A stretch of DNA of 64,000 nucleotides from Planobispora rosea (GCF_014648175.1 NZ_BMQP01000032.1:31065-95064), one strand, 5' to 3'; positions 16,725 to 26,406 are shown, counted from the stretch's first letter. Translations and numbers: made by a program. Notes: a model not told the origin generated them from the sequence alone.

Positions 16725-18587
16725 ATGCGCCATGGGCAGGACTCGGGGGAGCTCTCCGGCGAAGGCGGGAAACCGCGTCCCCGCCGGCGCGGCAGCCGCG
16801 CGGCCCGGTCCGGGAACGCGGCGAACGGCCACCCCGGCCCCGCTCCCGCCCCCGCCCCCGTCTCCCCCCCGGAGCATGACGCGCCCCCTCCCCCCGGGCG
16901 GCCCGCGACCGCCCGGGGGGCCCACGAACCGCCGGGGCACCAGGCCGTCCCGCAGGGCGGCACGGCCACCCAGGTGAAGCGCACGCAGAGCACCGCCCCC
17001 GAATCCGCGCCGGGCCCCGGCACGGGTCCGGGAGCCCTCCCCTCCGGCCCGCACCCGGACGGTTCCCGCACGAAGCGCCCGGCCGCCGGCCGCGGCCCCA
17101 TGTCCCGGCTGAGGTTCGCCCGGCCGCTGACCACCGCGTCGCTCATCGGCTGGACCGCCCTGTCGGCGATCCTGCCGGGCATCGCGCACCTGCGCGCGGG
17201 ACGCCGCCGTACCGGCTTCATCCTGCTCGGCGCCTTCGGCCTGCTGCTGGTCCTGGGGGTGATCGCCGGGATCGTCCTGTCCGACAAGGACAACACCGGT
17301 GTCGCCGCCCGGGACGGCGTCCTCGGCCTGATCGTGGGCCTGTCCGGGCTCGGCGCGCTCGGCTGGTTCCTGCTGGTGATCTCCTCCTACATCGCGCTCG
17401 GTCCCAACCGGCTCAACAGCGCGGGCCAGATCGTCTCGGGCATCGTCATCGGCACATTGTGCGTGGCGGTGATGGCCCCGTTCGCGCTCGCCGCCAGCAC
17501 GGTGCTGACCGCCAAGAACACGTTCAACGACATCTTCCCCAGCAGGCCGGACGACCCGGCCGCGCCCACGTTCAAGCCCGAGGACCCGTGGAACGGGCAG
17601 GAGCGGATCAACTTCCTGCTCATCGGCGGTGACGGGGCGGGCAACCGGGAGGGCATCCGGACCGACAGCATGAACGTGGCCAGCGTCCACATCAAGACCG
17701 GCAACACGGTCATGTTCAGCCTCCCCCGCAACCTGCAGTACGTGCGCTTCCCGCCCAGCAGCCCGCTGGCCAAGCAGTTCCCCAACGGTTTCATGCGGGA
17801 TCTGCCCAACGGCGGCCTGCTCAACGAGGTCTGGCAGTACGCCGAGGACCACCCGGAGGTCATGGGCCGCAAGCACCAGGGTCCCCGGGCGCTCATGGAC
17901 GCGATCGGCTACACGCTCAACCTGGAGATCGACCACTACGTCCTGATCAACATGTACGGCTTCGCCCACCTGGTGGACGCCATCGGCGGGCTGAGGATCC
18001 GGGTCGAGCAGGACGTGAAGTACGGAGGCTCGTTCGGGACCGCCGGCACCATCAAGGCCGGCCACCGCACGCTCTCCGGCGAGGAGGCCCTCTGGTACGG
18101 CCGCTCCCGCGTCGGCAGCGACGACTTCTCCCGGATGGCCCGCCAGCGCTGCGTCATCGGCGCCTTCGCCAAGCAGGCCACTCCCGCCGTCGTCCTGACG
18201 AACTTCACCAAGATCGCGCGGGTGGCCAAGCGGATGGCCCAGACCAACATCCCCCGCGACATGCTGGAGCACCTGACCGAGCTGGCCCTCAAGGTCAAGG
18301 ACGCGAAGATCACCAGCCTCCAGTTCGTGCCGCCGGAGTTCTCCTCCGGCTCCCCCGACTGGCAGAAGATCCGCACCGCGACCGCCCGGGCGCTGCGCCA
18401 GTCGACCCAGCCCAGCCGGAGGCTCATGGCCGGCTCCGGCACGCCCACCCCCGGCACGAGCGGGACGAGCGGCACGAGCGGCACGGCCCCCACCCCGACG
18501 CTCAGCGCGCCGCCGGAGGCGACGCCCAGCAAGAGTCCGACGGCGAACAGGAACGCCCAGTCCCTCGACGAGCTCTGCGGCATCTGA
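16725..18587 (+). CDS. LytR-CpsA-Psr (LCP) family cell-wall glycopolymer ligase
   Basis: 620 residues from the ATG at 16725; a GTG at 16719 is also possible behind AGGAAG. The first 125 residues are Pro/Gly-rich and cytoplasmic. Three or four membrane helices follow (about residues 140-270), then the extracellular LCP domain with NFLLIGGDGAGNREGIRTDS and the arginine motif YGRSRVGSDDFSRMARQR. A Ser/Thr/Pro tail contains GTSGTSGTSGT repeats. LCP proteins attach teichoic acids, arabinogalactan or other glycopolymers to peptidoglycan. Multiple N-terminal helices instead of one are an unusual arrangement. Confidence 0.92.
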   Translation: MRHGQDSGELSGEGGKPRPRRRGSRAARSGNAANGHPGPAPAPAPVSPPEHDAPPPPGRPATARGAHEPPGHQAVPQGGTATQVKRTQSTAPESAPGPGTGPGALPSGPHPDGSRTKRPAAGRGPMSRLRFARPLTTASLIGWTALSAILPGIAHLRAGRRRTGFILLGAFGLLLVLGVIAGIVLSDKDNTGVAARDGVLGLIVGLSGLGALGWFLLVISSYIALGPNRLNSAGQIVSGIVIGTLCVAVMAPFALAASTVLTAKNTFNDIFPSRPDDPAAPTFKPEDPWNGQERINFLLIGGDGAGNREGIRTDSMNVASVHIKTGNTVMFSLPRNLQYVRFPPSSPLAKQFPNGFMRDLPNGGLLNEVWQYAEDHPEVMGRKHQGPRALMDAIGYTLNLEIDHYVLINMYGFAHLVDAIGGLRIRVEQDVKYGGSFGTAGTIKAGHRTLSGEEALWYGRSRVGSDDFSRMARQRCVIGAFAKQATPAVVLTNFTKIARVAKRMAQTNIPRDMLEHLTELALKVKDAKITSLQFVPPEFSSGSPDWQKIRTATARALRQSTQPSRRLMAGSGTPTPGTSGTSGTSGTAPTPTLSAPPEATPSKSPTANRNAQSLDELCGI

Positions 18588-18592
18588 TGCGT

Positions 18593-18621
18593 GCCGCCCG
18601 GGCTCACGCGGCCCGGGCGGC
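18593..18621. terminator. bidirectional terminator
   Basis: A perfect 11-bp stem GCCGCCCGGGC/GCCCGGGCGGC with a 7-base loop. It lies between the LCP gene and the convergent membrane protein gene and slightly overlaps the latter's stop region. Confidence 0.7.
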
Positions 18622-20649
18622 CCGGGGCAGCAGGGCGAACGCGCCCAGGTAGAGCAGGCCCGCCACGATCAGCAGGCCCTGGTACCCGATGACCAGGGCC
18701 AGGTACTCCAGGCAGCCGCCGACCATCGCGCCGAGCAGGTTCGCCCCGAAGGCCGTGGTGCCGTCGGACGAGTCGGCGAAGCGCTTGGCGAACACCACGT
18801 TGGCCGCGAAGATCGGCAGGAACGCCACGACCACGGCGGCCACCGCGCGCAGCGGCACCGGCAGGCCCAGCAGCCAGGAGTTCGGCACCAGCCAGGCCAG
18901 CGCCAGGCCGGCCAGGAGCACGCCGTACATGACGGGCAGCGACGGGGTGCGGAAGCGGCGCGTCACCTCCACCGCGGCCAGCACCGCGACGAGCACCCCG
19001 GCGAACACGATCGCGTTGACCACCCAGGTGGTCCCGAACAGCAGCGCGAACCCGGTCACGCTCTTGGTCTCCAGCAGCAGGAACGCCACGCCCAGCAGGA
19101 ACAGGTCGGCGTAGGGGCGCATCCGGGTGTACGGCCCGGCGACCGCGCGGACCGCGAGCACGCTCACGATCAGGATGAGCAGCAGCGTGACGAGGTAGAG
19201 CTCCGGGATCGTCTGGTCCTTCAGGTACAGGAAGGGCCTGTCGTCGCCGGAGGGCGGCGGGGTCTGCGCGGTCGCGCCCGACCACTCCTGCCCGCAGGCC
19301 TGGTCGGCGGCGGCGAGCCCGGCGGTGATCACCGCCTGCTGGCCGGCCTGGGTGACGACGTCCACGCACGGCTTGTGCCCGAAGGCGGCCTGCACGGTGG
19401 AGGCGAGCCGGTCCACCAGCCAGCTCTCCCGGTAGTAGTTGTACATCGAGAAGGTCCCGCCGGGCTTGAGGTGCTCCCTGGCCGCCTCCATCGCCTCGCG
19501 GGTGAACAGGTAGCTCTCCAGGCGCAGCGAGCTGGCGCCGGAGACGAGGGTGAGCGAGTCGGGCAGCGCGAACAGGATCAGGTCGTACTTGCGGTCCGTC
19601 CGCTCCAGGAACGCCCGGCCGTCGGTGACGTGCGTGGTGACCCGGGGGTCGTCGTAAGGACGGTCCGGGTGGTAGGTCCCGCCCAGCTCGCGGAGCTTGG
19701 GATCGATCTCCACCGCGTCCACCCGCCCGGCGCCCTTCGACAGCGCGATCGCCACGTCGGTGCCGCTGCCCGCGCCCACGATCAGCACGTCGTCCAGGCG
19801 CCCCGCGGCCGAGCGCTCGTACGGCAGGGCGTACTGCCGCTCCCACTCCAGCCGTTTGACCGCCGGCACGGCCCGCTGGTGCGGGATGCCGTTGACCTGG
19901 ATGTCCATCACGTCCACGCCCTGCTCGGCGAAGTGGGTGCGGGTCACCTTGTAGTACGGCGACCACAGGGCCCCGGCGGTCAGCGTCTCGGCCGCCAGCG
20001 CCGCGACCACCACCAGCGACGGCACGGCCAGCGCGGCCCGTGCCCAGAGCCGCCGCGGCCGCAGCAGCACGGCGTAGGCGACCGCGGTGATCACGCCCCA
20101 CACCACCGGGGGGGCGCTGAGGAACGACAGCGCGGTGAACAGGCCGATGCCGGTGAGGCTGCCGATCAGGTCGTAGCGGTAGGCCTCCAGCCGGTCCAGC
20201 TCGGGGAAGCAGCGCCCGACCAGCTCGGCCGGGCCCATCAGCACGACCGCCGCGGCGGCGAAGACCACCGGCAGGATCAGCCAGGCCGGCGGCCCGGCGG
20301 TGCCGAGGCTCGTCCAGTACAGGACGCCCTCGGTCTGCCGGTCCACGGTGACCGGGAAGAACGTGACCACCAGCACCAGGACGGCCAGGGTGATCGGCGA
20401 GTAGTACGGCTGCCGGGCCGTGCGCCCCACCCGCAGGAAGCCCAGCCCGATGCCGAGGAACGAGCCGAGCAGCACGAAGTTGGTGAAGTAGCTCAGGTGC
20501 ACGATGTTCGACCCGGTCCACCGGATCAGCGCCAGCTCCAGGAAGAGCATGAACGCGCTGGCCACGACCAGTCTCGGCCGGGTGCTCAGCCAGTGCTCGG
20601 GGCGGGCGTCGGGATGGGGGGACGACGTGGTGTGCGCCTGTGCGGTCAT
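18604..20649 (-). CDS. membrane-embedded spermidine-synthase-like protein
   Basis: 681 residues. An N-terminal bundle of about seven helices (residues 25-230) precedes a soluble Rossmann methyltransferase-fold domain of the polyamine aminopropyltransferase type, with VLIVGAGSGTDVAIAL near residue 295, DAVEIDPKL and HVTDGRAFLER. A C-terminal bundle of about six helices follows. This three-part layout is known from bacterial spermidine-synthase-like membrane proteins whose substrate is not settled. The start is placed at the ATG preceding the hydrophilic leader. The gene stands alone. Confidence 0.85.
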   Translation of the reverse strand: MTAQAHTTSSPHPDARPEHWLSTRPRLVVASAFMLFLELALIRWTGSNIVHLSYFTNFVLLGSFLGIGLGFLRVGRTARQPYYSPITLAVLVLVVTFFPVTVDRQTEGVLYWTSLGTAGPPAWLILPVVFAAAAVVLMGPAELVGRCFPELDRLEAYRYDLIGSLTGIGLFTALSFLSAPPVVWGVITAVAYAVLLRPRRLWARAALAVPSLVVVAALAAETLTAGALWSPYYKVTRTHFAEQGVDVMDIQVNGIPHQRAVPAVKRLEWERQYALPYERSAAGRLDDVLIVGAGSGTDVAIALSKGAGRVDAVEIDPKLRELGGTYHPDRPYDDPRVTTHVTDGRAFLERTDRKYDLILFALPDSLTLVSGASSLRLESYLFTREAMEAAREHLKPGGTFSMYNYYRESWLVDRLASTVQAAFGHKPCVDVVTQAGQQAVITAGLAAADQACGQEWSGATAQTPPPSGDDRPFLYLKDQTIPELYLVTLLLILIVSVLAVRAVAGPYTRMRPYADLFLLGVAFLLLETKSVTGFALLFGTTWVVNAIVFAGVLVAVLAAVEVTRRFRTPSLPVMYGVLLAGLALAWLVPNSWLLGLPVPLRAVAAVVVAFLPIFAANVVFAKRFADSSDGTTAFGANLLGAMVGGCLEYLALVIGYQGLLIVAGLLYLGAFALLPRAARAA

Positions 20650-20830
20650 GGCGTCCACGCTAGTGATCCATGACCTTCCGGGGAAGGAAAACCCAGCCCT
20701 GCGGTTCACGGGGATTTGACGATATAGGTGCTGGTGAGAGCTGTTTGCATGGGTGGACACGGTCCCGGTCGATGAAGGACGGTGGTGAGGTGCGTTCTCT
20801 CTGATCCGTCCGATCAACCGGTGGTGAACG

Positions 20831-22183
20831 ATGCGCGTCCTGATCCAGCTCCGCCCCTCTCCCGAGGTCGTCGCGGCGGTGACCGACCCCGGCGTGAACA
20901 CGACCGTGGCCGACGTCGCCGACGGCCTGCCGGGTGTCGTCCTCGATCCCTCCTTCACCCCCGTGGCGGTGCCCCGCCCCGTGCCCCCGGCCGGAGGCGA
21001 CCCCCTCTCGCTGAACCAGCCCCTGACGTTCTCACTGGCCGCCGAGGACGCCTCGGTCCTGGTCCGGGGGGAGATCTCCGACGACGAGCTGTCCACCCGG
21101 ATCCCCCTGCTGACCGCGGCCCGGTCCGATGTCGTCGGCGTCTTCTCCGACCCGGTGGTCCAGCCGAGCCTCACCTGCGGCGGCGATCCGCCGGTGGGCG
21201 ACTGGCACGACGTGGAACGGCTGGTGCGCGCCGAGGACCTCGCGGGCGAGGGGCTGGACGGCACGGGGGTGGCCCTGGCGGTCCTCGACACCGGGATCAA
21301 CCTCGAACACGTCCGGCGCCACCTGGACCGGGAGGTGACGCTGGACAAGGAGCGCAGCTGGGTGCCGGGCGGGGTGGACGGCACGCCGGGCCGCTTCGAG
21401 GTGGACCACGGCACGATGTGCGCCTTCGACGCGCTGATCGCCGCGCCGAAGGCGACCCTGCTCGACCTGCCGGTGCTGCTCTCCCGGCGCCAGGGCGGCT
21501 CGGCCCTGGACGGCCTGCTCTCCGACGCGGTCGCGGCCTTCGCCCACCTGCGCGACGTGCTCAACGCCCAGCCGGAGGAGAGCAGGGCCCTGGTCGTCAG
21601 CAACAGCTGGGGGTCGTTCTCCCCGCGCTGGGACTTCCCGGTGGGCCATCCCGGTAACTACTCCGACAACGCCGCCCACCCGTTCAACGTGATCGTGGCG
21701 AGCCTGGAGGACGCGGGCGCCGACATCCTGTTCGCCGCGGGCAACTGCGGCCGCGACTGCCCCGACGGCCGGTGCGCCTTCCGCGAGCGGCCGATCGTGG
21801 GCGCCAACTCCCATCCCCGCGTGTTGTCGATCGGCGGCGTCGACGTCGAGAACGAACGGGTGGGCTACTCCTCCCAGGGACCCGGCCGCCTGGCCAAGCG
21901 CAAGCCGGACGTCTGCTCCTACACGCACTTCTCCGGTTCCAGGGCGTTCGGCGACGACGCGCCCGACTCCGGCACCTCCGCCGCCTGCCCGGTCGCCGCC
22001 GGCCTGGTCGCGGCGGTGCGCACGCGGTGGCCCGCCTCCCGTCTGTCCCCCGGCCAGCTGCGCACGATGCTGCGCCGTACCGCCGACGACCGCAGCACCG
22101 TCGGCTTCGACTTCGACTACGGATACGGAATCACCGACACGGAAGGGATCCTCGCCGCCCTGCGCCGCAGAAGGGACGCGTAG
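20831..22183 (+). CDS. subtilase without a signal peptide (likely cytoplasmic S8 peptidase)
   Basis: 450 residues. Catalytic residues are Asp153 in AVLDTGIN, His193 in DHGTMCA, the oxyanion Asn305 in AAGNCG, and Ser383 in DSGTSAACP. There is no signal peptide or membrane segment, which is unusual in this family. The first 110 residues may act as an internal prodomain. A small gene follows after 10 bases and appears co-transcribed. Such cytoplasmic subtilases may process specific proteins or act in stress or defence systems. The substrate is unknown. Confidence 0.88.
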   Translation: MRVLIQLRPSPEVVAAVTDPGVNTTVADVADGLPGVVLDPSFTPVAVPRPVPPAGGDPLSLNQPLTFSLAAEDASVLVRGEISDDELSTRIPLLTAARSDVVGVFSDPVVQPSLTCGGDPPVGDWHDVERLVRAEDLAGEGLDGTGVALAVLDTGINLEHVRRHLDREVTLDKERSWVPGGVDGTPGRFEVDHGTMCAFDALIAAPKATLLDLPVLLSRRQGGSALDGLLSDAVAAFAHLRDVLNAQPEESRALVVSNSWGSFSPRWDFPVGHPGNYSDNAAHPFNVIVASLEDAGADILFAAGNCGRDCPDGRCAFRERPIVGANSHPRVLSIGGVDVENERVGYSSQGPGRLAKRKPDVCSYTHFSGSRAFGDDAPDSGTSAACPVAAGLVAAVRTRWPASRLSPGQLRTMLRRTADDRSTVGFDFDYGYGITDTEGILAALRRRRDA

Positions 22184-22193
22184 CGTAGGGTCC

Positions 22194-22427
22194 ATGCTTC
22201 TCGTGACGGTACGGCTCCCGCCCGGGGCGACGTTGGCGCAGGCCATGGATCGCCTCGGGCTGTCGGAGGAGGAGGTCGACACCGGCTACGGCCTGGTGCT
22301 GCTCGACCCCGCGCAGAACCTGTACGTCCTGCGCGTGGCCGAGGCCGCCGCCCACCGGGTCGGCGGGACGACCGGCGAGGGCCCCTACTCCGACCCGCCC
22401 ATCGAACCCTTCGGCCCGCCCCGGTGA
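22194..22427 (+). CDS. 77-residue partner of the cytoplasmic subtilase
   Basis: An ATG starts 10 bases after the subtilase stop. The first 55 residues form a compact alpha/beta pattern (LLVTVRLPPGA, a helix, then YGLVLLDPAQNLYVLRV), and the tail is Pro-rich. The size and strand-helix-strand layout resemble free-standing prodomain-like inhibitors of subtilases (I9-type), but no clear sequence motif proves it. Its position argues for a functional pair with the protease. Confidence 0.65.
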   Translation: MLLVTVRLPPGATLAQAMDRLGLSEEEVDTGYGLVLLDPAQNLYVLRVAEAAAHRVGGTTGEGPYSDPPIEPFGPPR

Positions 22428-22491
22428 CCCGGCGTTCCCCCGGCCGCACGCCTCTCCTCCGCGCGGTCCGGCCTCGGCGACCGCACCGGGC

Positions 22492-23223
22492 TCAGGCGTT
22501 CTCGCGGTTGAACACCCGGGTGCCGACGGCCACGCACGCCGCCGTGAGCACGACGGTCACGACGACCCCCGCCGCCACCGTCCACGTGGCGTAGCGGCCC
22601 GCGAACAGGTCGCGGATCGCCTCCACCACGTGGCGGAACGGGGTGAACCGGGAGATCGCGTCCAGCCAGGCGGGGGCCATGGACATCGGCAGGAACGCCC
22701 CGGACAGCAGGACCAGGGGGACGATCGCGGTGCCCATGACCGGCGCGAAGAGGTCGGGGTTCATGGTCAGCGCGATCGCGTTGGAGAGCGCGGCCAGGCC
22801 GACGCCGAGCAGCGCCATGAGGACGAGCCCGGCCAGCACGCCGGGCAGCGGCGCGCGCAGGCCCAGGGCGTAGCCGAGCGCGAGCATCACGACCGACTGG
22901 ATCAGCAGCGTGAGCGAGCTGCCCAGGACCCGGCCGAGCAGCAGGGCCGTACGGTGCGCCGGGGTGACCCGGAGCCGCTCCAGCACGCCGGCGCGCGCGT
23001 CCATGACGATGCCGAATCCGGCCAGGCCCGCGCTGAACAGGGCGACCTGGGCCAGCAGGCCGGGGACCAGCGTCTCCCAGGTGCCGATCGTGGCGAACAG
23101 CGGGCCGAACAGCAGCAGATAGAGCAGCGGCTGCAGCGCCCCGAAGACGATCCCCGCCTTCTGCCGCAGGGCGATGCGGGTGTTGTGCCGGAAGACGAGC
23201 CAGGTCTCGCGGATCGCTCTCAT
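22492..23223 (-). CDS. ABC-2 type permease of a disrupted drug/lipid exporter
   Basis: 243 residues with six predicted membrane helices and the typical central region RVTPAHRTALLLGR followed by a late motif near PLVLLSGAFLP. The fold is ABC-2, as in DrrB-like exporters. The ATG overlaps the stop of the ATPase gene (ATGA). That ATPase gene is cut by the integrated element, so this subunit has probably lost both its promoter and its partner. Confidence 0.88.
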   Translation of the reverse strand: MRAIRETWLVFRHNTRIALRQKAGIVFGALQPLLYLLLFGPLFATIGTWETLVPGLLAQVALFSAGLAGFGIVMDARAGVLERLRVTPAHRTALLLGRVLGSSLTLLIQSVVMLALGYALGLRAPLPGVLAGLVLMALLGVGLAALSNAIALTMNPDLFAPVMGTAIVPLVLLSGAFLPMSMAPAWLDAISRFTPFRHVVEAIRDLFAGRYATWTVAAGVVVTVVLTAACVAVGTRVFNRENA

Positions 23224-23864
23224 GCCGCACCCCGCGTCCCGGACGCCGCCGCCTCGGCGTCCTCCCGCAGGGACCGGCCGGTGATGGCGAGGAAGGCGTC
23301 GTCGAGCGTGCCGGTGCCGCCCTTCAGCTCGGCGGGGGTGCCCTCGGCGACGACCTCGCCGTGGTCGATGATGACCAGCCGGTCGGCCAGCGCGTCGGCC
23401 TCGTCGAGATAGTGGGTGCTCAGGAAGACCGTGAGCCCGTCCTCCTCCCGCAGCCGGCGGATGTGGTCCCAGAGGTTGGCCCGGCTCTGCGGGTCCAGGC
23501 CCGTGGTCGGCTCGTCCAGGAAGAGCAGCGCCGGCCGGTGGACCAGGCCGAACGCCAGGTCGAAGCGGCGGCGCTGGCCGCCGGAGAGCGCGCCGCCCGT
23601 CCGGTCCGCCAGGGCCGTCAGGTCCAGGCGCTCCAGCGTCTCCGCGACCCGCTCGCGCGCCTGGGCCGGGCGCATACCGTACAGCCTGGCGTGCAGTTCG
23701 AGCTCCTCTCCCACCGGGTTCAGCGGGCTGGTCCCGCCGCCCTGGGACACGTAGCCGATGCGCCGCCGCACGCCCCGCGGATCGGTGACGAGGTCGTGCC
23801 CGGCGACCGTGGCGGTGCCCGCCGTCGGGCGGAGCAAGGTGGTCAACATGCGCATGGTGGTCGT
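23220..23864 (-). pseudogene. 3' part of the ABC exporter ATPase gene, cut at Walker A
   Basis: These 214 codons begin in the middle of the Walker A motif (TTTMRMLTTLLRPTAG). They contain the Q-loop region YVSQGGG, the ABC signature LSGGQRRR, Walker B LLFLDEPTTGLDP and the H-loop STHYLDEAD. The missing first 41 codons, ending GPNGAGK, are at 33,680-33,802 on the same strand. Joining the two at the shared CTT gives a 255-residue DrrA-like ATPase. No start codon or ribosome site lies at a useful distance upstream. Confidence 0.93.
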
Positions 23865-23891
23865 CTTCACCACTACGGGTCTGGGGCGTAC
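23844..23891. other. attL junction (chromosome left / element)
   Basis: Chromosomal sequence ends GGTGGTCGT, followed by the shared CTT at 23865-23867 and the element arm CACCACTACGGG...GGCGTAC to 23891. The element arm is the mirror of the arm at the right end (GTACGCC and CCGTA are shared in inverse orientation). Confidence 0.88.
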
Positions 23892-23936
23892 ATTGACAGA
23901 GAGGCAAGCCGGACAGACGAGAACAGGACTCCCCCG

Positions 23937-25475
23937 ATGATGATCACGACTCCCGACAGGTGGACCGTCGATTACTGCCGGATCTCGTACGACAAGCGGG
24001 GAGCCGCTGAGGGAGTCGGGACACAGCACGTCGAGAACGAGAACTCGGCCGACGAGCTAGGGCTGACGATCGCCCAGACCTACACGGACAACGACCTTTC
24101 GGCGTTCTCCGGGATCGAGCGTCCCGACTATCAGCGCATGATCGAGGACATCGAAGCCGGAAAGATCGGAACCATCATCATCCGGCACGCCGACCGGCTT
24201 CACCGGTCCGTCGAGGAAGTGAGCCGGTTCATTAAGGTCGCTCGCGCTCACGACGTGAAGCTGTACAGCGGCATGAAGGGCTCGTTCTACAACCTGAACA
24301 AGGCGGCCGGTCGTAAGGACCTGATCAACGACACGTTGAACGCCGAGTACGAGAGCGATCATCGCGGCGAGCGAGTGTCGGACGCTCGCAAGCGCCAGGC
24401 TCGGAACGGCGACTACGGCGGCGGCGTCCGGCCGTTCGGGTGGGGTGTGGACACGGGACGCGTCCGGTCCGTGTGCGTGAACCCGAAGGCTCCCGTCGCC
24501 GAACGCCGGTACGAAGACCGGCCGGTTCTCGACATGTCCCGGCACAACGAAGCCGAAGCCGCCGAGATCCGCCGTTGGGCTGACGATCTCCTGTCCGGCG
24601 TGTCCATGCGTCAGGTTCTCGCCGATCTCGCCGAACGGGGCGTGAAGACGGTCGCCGAAGCCGACGGCCGGAACCTTCGCCGGAACGGTCGGGCCGTGAA
24701 GCACGAAGGGTGGAACAGCCGCACGATCAAGCAGATACTCACACATCCCCGGACGTCCGGTCACGCCGTCTATCAGGGCGAGATCGTGAAGCGGAACGCG
24801 TTCGAGCCGATCATTCCCGAAGAGAAGCGTCAGGCGTTGATCACGCTCTTCGCCGACCCGACTCGGAAGACGACGCCGGGGAACACGCCGAAGTGGCTCG
24901 GTTCGTTGATCTACCGGTGCGGCGTCTGCGACGACGGTACGACCATGACCGTCCGGAAGAACTCGCGTGGACAGTTCGTGTACCGGTGCCGGACGAAGGG
25001 GCATTGCTCCCGGCTCGCCGCTGAGGCTGACAGCTTCGTCGAACTCGCCATGATCGAGCGTCTGTCGCGCGCCGACATCGCCGACTTGCTCCCTCAGCGG
25101 GCAAGCGTGGACGTGGCGGGGCTTCGCGACCGGCTTCGGGAGCTGGACGCCGAAGAGACGGACGTCGCGATCAGAGCCGCACAGAAGAAGATCACGGCAG
25201 TCATGATGGAAGTCTTCGCCGCCGAGATCGAGCGTCAGCGCGACGAGATCCGGAAGCTGATCAACGACGCGACGGCAGAGAGCCCGCTTGCCGAGTTCGC
25301 CGCGAGCGACGACGCCGCGAAGGTCTGGCACAGCAAGTCTCTCGGCCGGAAGCGCGAGATCATCCGGCTTCTCACGCCGATCACGCTCATGCCGGTTCCG
25401 GCCGTCCGGGGACGGGGCTTCGATCCGGCGTCCGTCCGCTTCGACGCGTGGCAGAGAGCGCGCGAGGTAGCCTGA
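23937..25475 (+). CDS. large serine recombinase (site-specific integrase)
   Basis: 512 residues. The N-terminal resolvase domain starts WTVDYCRISYD with the nucleophile Ser17. Further active-site arginines lie in HADRLHRS and near DHRGERVSDARKRQARNG. A recombinase domain follows (helix region WNSRTIKQILTHPRTSG). A zinc ribbon YRCGVCDDG...CRTKGHC comes next, then a long coiled-coil region (residues about 390-470) typical of phage-type integrases. It begins 46 bases inside the element from the left arm of att, and would integrate and, with a directionality factor, excise the element. The weak AGGA upstream and two consecutive ATGs leave the exact start open by one codon. Confidence 0.95.
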   Translation: MMITTPDRWTVDYCRISYDKRGAAEGVGTQHVENENSADELGLTIAQTYTDNDLSAFSGIERPDYQRMIEDIEAGKIGTIIIRHADRLHRSVEEVSRFIKVARAHDVKLYSGMKGSFYNLNKAAGRKDLINDTLNAEYESDHRGERVSDARKRQARNGDYGGGVRPFGWGVDTGRVRSVCVNPKAPVAERRYEDRPVLDMSRHNEAEAAEIRRWADDLLSGVSMRQVLADLAERGVKTVAEADGRNLRRNGRAVKHEGWNSRTIKQILTHPRTSGHAVYQGEIVKRNAFEPIIPEEKRQALITLFADPTRKTTPGNTPKWLGSLIYRCGVCDDGTTMTVRKNSRGQFVYRCRTKGHCSRLAAEADSFVELAMIERLSRADIADLLPQRASVDVAGLRDRLRELDAEETDVAIRAAQKKITAVMMEVFAAEIERQRDEIRKLINDATAESPLAEFAASDDAAKVWHSKSLGRKREIIRLLTPITLMPVPAVRGRGFDPASVRFDAWQRAREVA

Positions 25476-25504
25476 TCACGGGTCGTGGTAACCCGCCGTA
25501 CGGC

Positions 25505-25535
25505 AAGCCCCCGGAGAGCACGGTTCCGGGGGCTT
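25505..25535 (+). terminator. integrase terminator
   Basis: A perfect 11-bp stem AAGCCCCCGGA/TCCGGGGGCTT with a 9-base loop, 30 bases past the integrase stop. Confidence 0.85.
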
Positions 25536-25824
25536 CGTCGTGTCCGGGACCGGCCGCCGTCGGCGCTGAGCGGTCCCGTACCGGCCGCTCGTCGTGCGCT
25601 GAGGGGGAAGGAGAGCCGGGAGCGCGCCGACGGCCGGACAGAGCCCTTCAGGGGCGGCCGGTGGCGTTGTGGGGAGTCACAGACTTTCCCGGCTTGCCAA
25701 TCTGTCACGCATTCCTGAGCTGTGCCGTCGTGTATCTGTTCCGATTTATATCCGGCCGTTGTGCGAGCCCTACAAAAGGCGGCCGGATTCAGGGCTGAAC
25801 GGGGCTTGACAATCAGGCAAGTAT

Positions 25825-25853
25825 TTGCAGGTCAGCACGCTAATGCTTATTGT
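25825..25853 (+). promoter_or_regulatory. possible promoter of the element's rightward genes
   Basis: TTGCAG (25825-25830) and TATTGT (25848-25853) are 17 bases apart. A separate TTGACA at 25806 lacks a well-placed -10. The stretch is A/T-rich relative to its surroundings. Confidence 0.4.
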
Positions 25854-25997
25854 GGAACACGTAGCCGAGAGCTACCGGGTTGACCCAAGGGGAGTGACGT
25901 CCCGCCCGTACGGTCCAGGACGCCAGAGGAAAGGCCGGACCAGAGTCCCCCGTCAGGGATTGGCACCGGATCACGATCAAGTGATTCGGAGCATGCC

Positions 25998-26315
25998 ATG
26001 CCGGTTCCTGCAAGCCGTGAGCGCAGAGCCCTTCGCGCGAAGATTGCGAGAGCGTCAAGCAAGTTCGCCAGCGAGAAGGACGGCGACCTTACGGAGCTTC
26101 GTCGTGAGTTCAAGACTCAGACGATCGCGGATTACATCAAAGCTCTCGTGGACGAAGCCCCCGCACTCACCATGGAGCAGCGTGATCGTCTCGCGCTACT
26201 TCTCCGGGGTTCGACTTCCGAGAAGTCGTCGTACGACCTTCTCGACTCTGTTCCTCGCGCCACTGACGAAGTCAAGGAAAAGCCTGGCGTTCATGCCGCG
26301 ACGCGTCCCGAGTAA
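25998..26315 (+). CDS. small element protein, unknown function
   Basis: 105 residues. A basic N-terminus precedes the stretch TIADYIKALVDEAP and then LTMEQRDRLALLLRG. This style of short helix pair (a segment ending in LTxEQRxRLAxLL) recurs in small proteins of actinomycete plasmids and integrative elements. No catalytic residues are recognised. It is the first gene after the presumed promoter and heads the run leading to the replication-type ATPase. Confidence 0.6.
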   Translation: MPVPASRERRALRAKIARASSKFASEKDGDLTELRREFKTQTIADYIKALVDEAPALTMEQRDRLALLLRGSTSEKSSYDLLDSVPRATDEVKEKPGVHAATRPE

Positions 26316-26406
26316 GCAACTAACGAGGCTCCCTAGAAATGCCGAAGCCGCCTCATCCCCATAAGGCGGCTCCCGGCGAACCTCAGCGCACAGACAGGAT
26401 AAGCCA

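Larger units (their letters stand above)
25476..25997. other. non-coding gap between the integrase and the first cargo gene
   Basis: Holds a terminator at 25505, a CGCTGAGGGGG motif at 25597, GC-rich imperfect repeats (25545-25680) shared with other gaps of the element, and likely promoter elements near 25806-25853 (TTGACA; TTGCAG-17-TATTGT). No gene is supported. Confidence 0.55.

Noticed and set aside
25806..25811. TTGACA as the main -35 of the cargo genes
   Set aside because: No TANNNT lies 16-19 bases downstream; TTGCAG-17-TATTGT nearby fits better.
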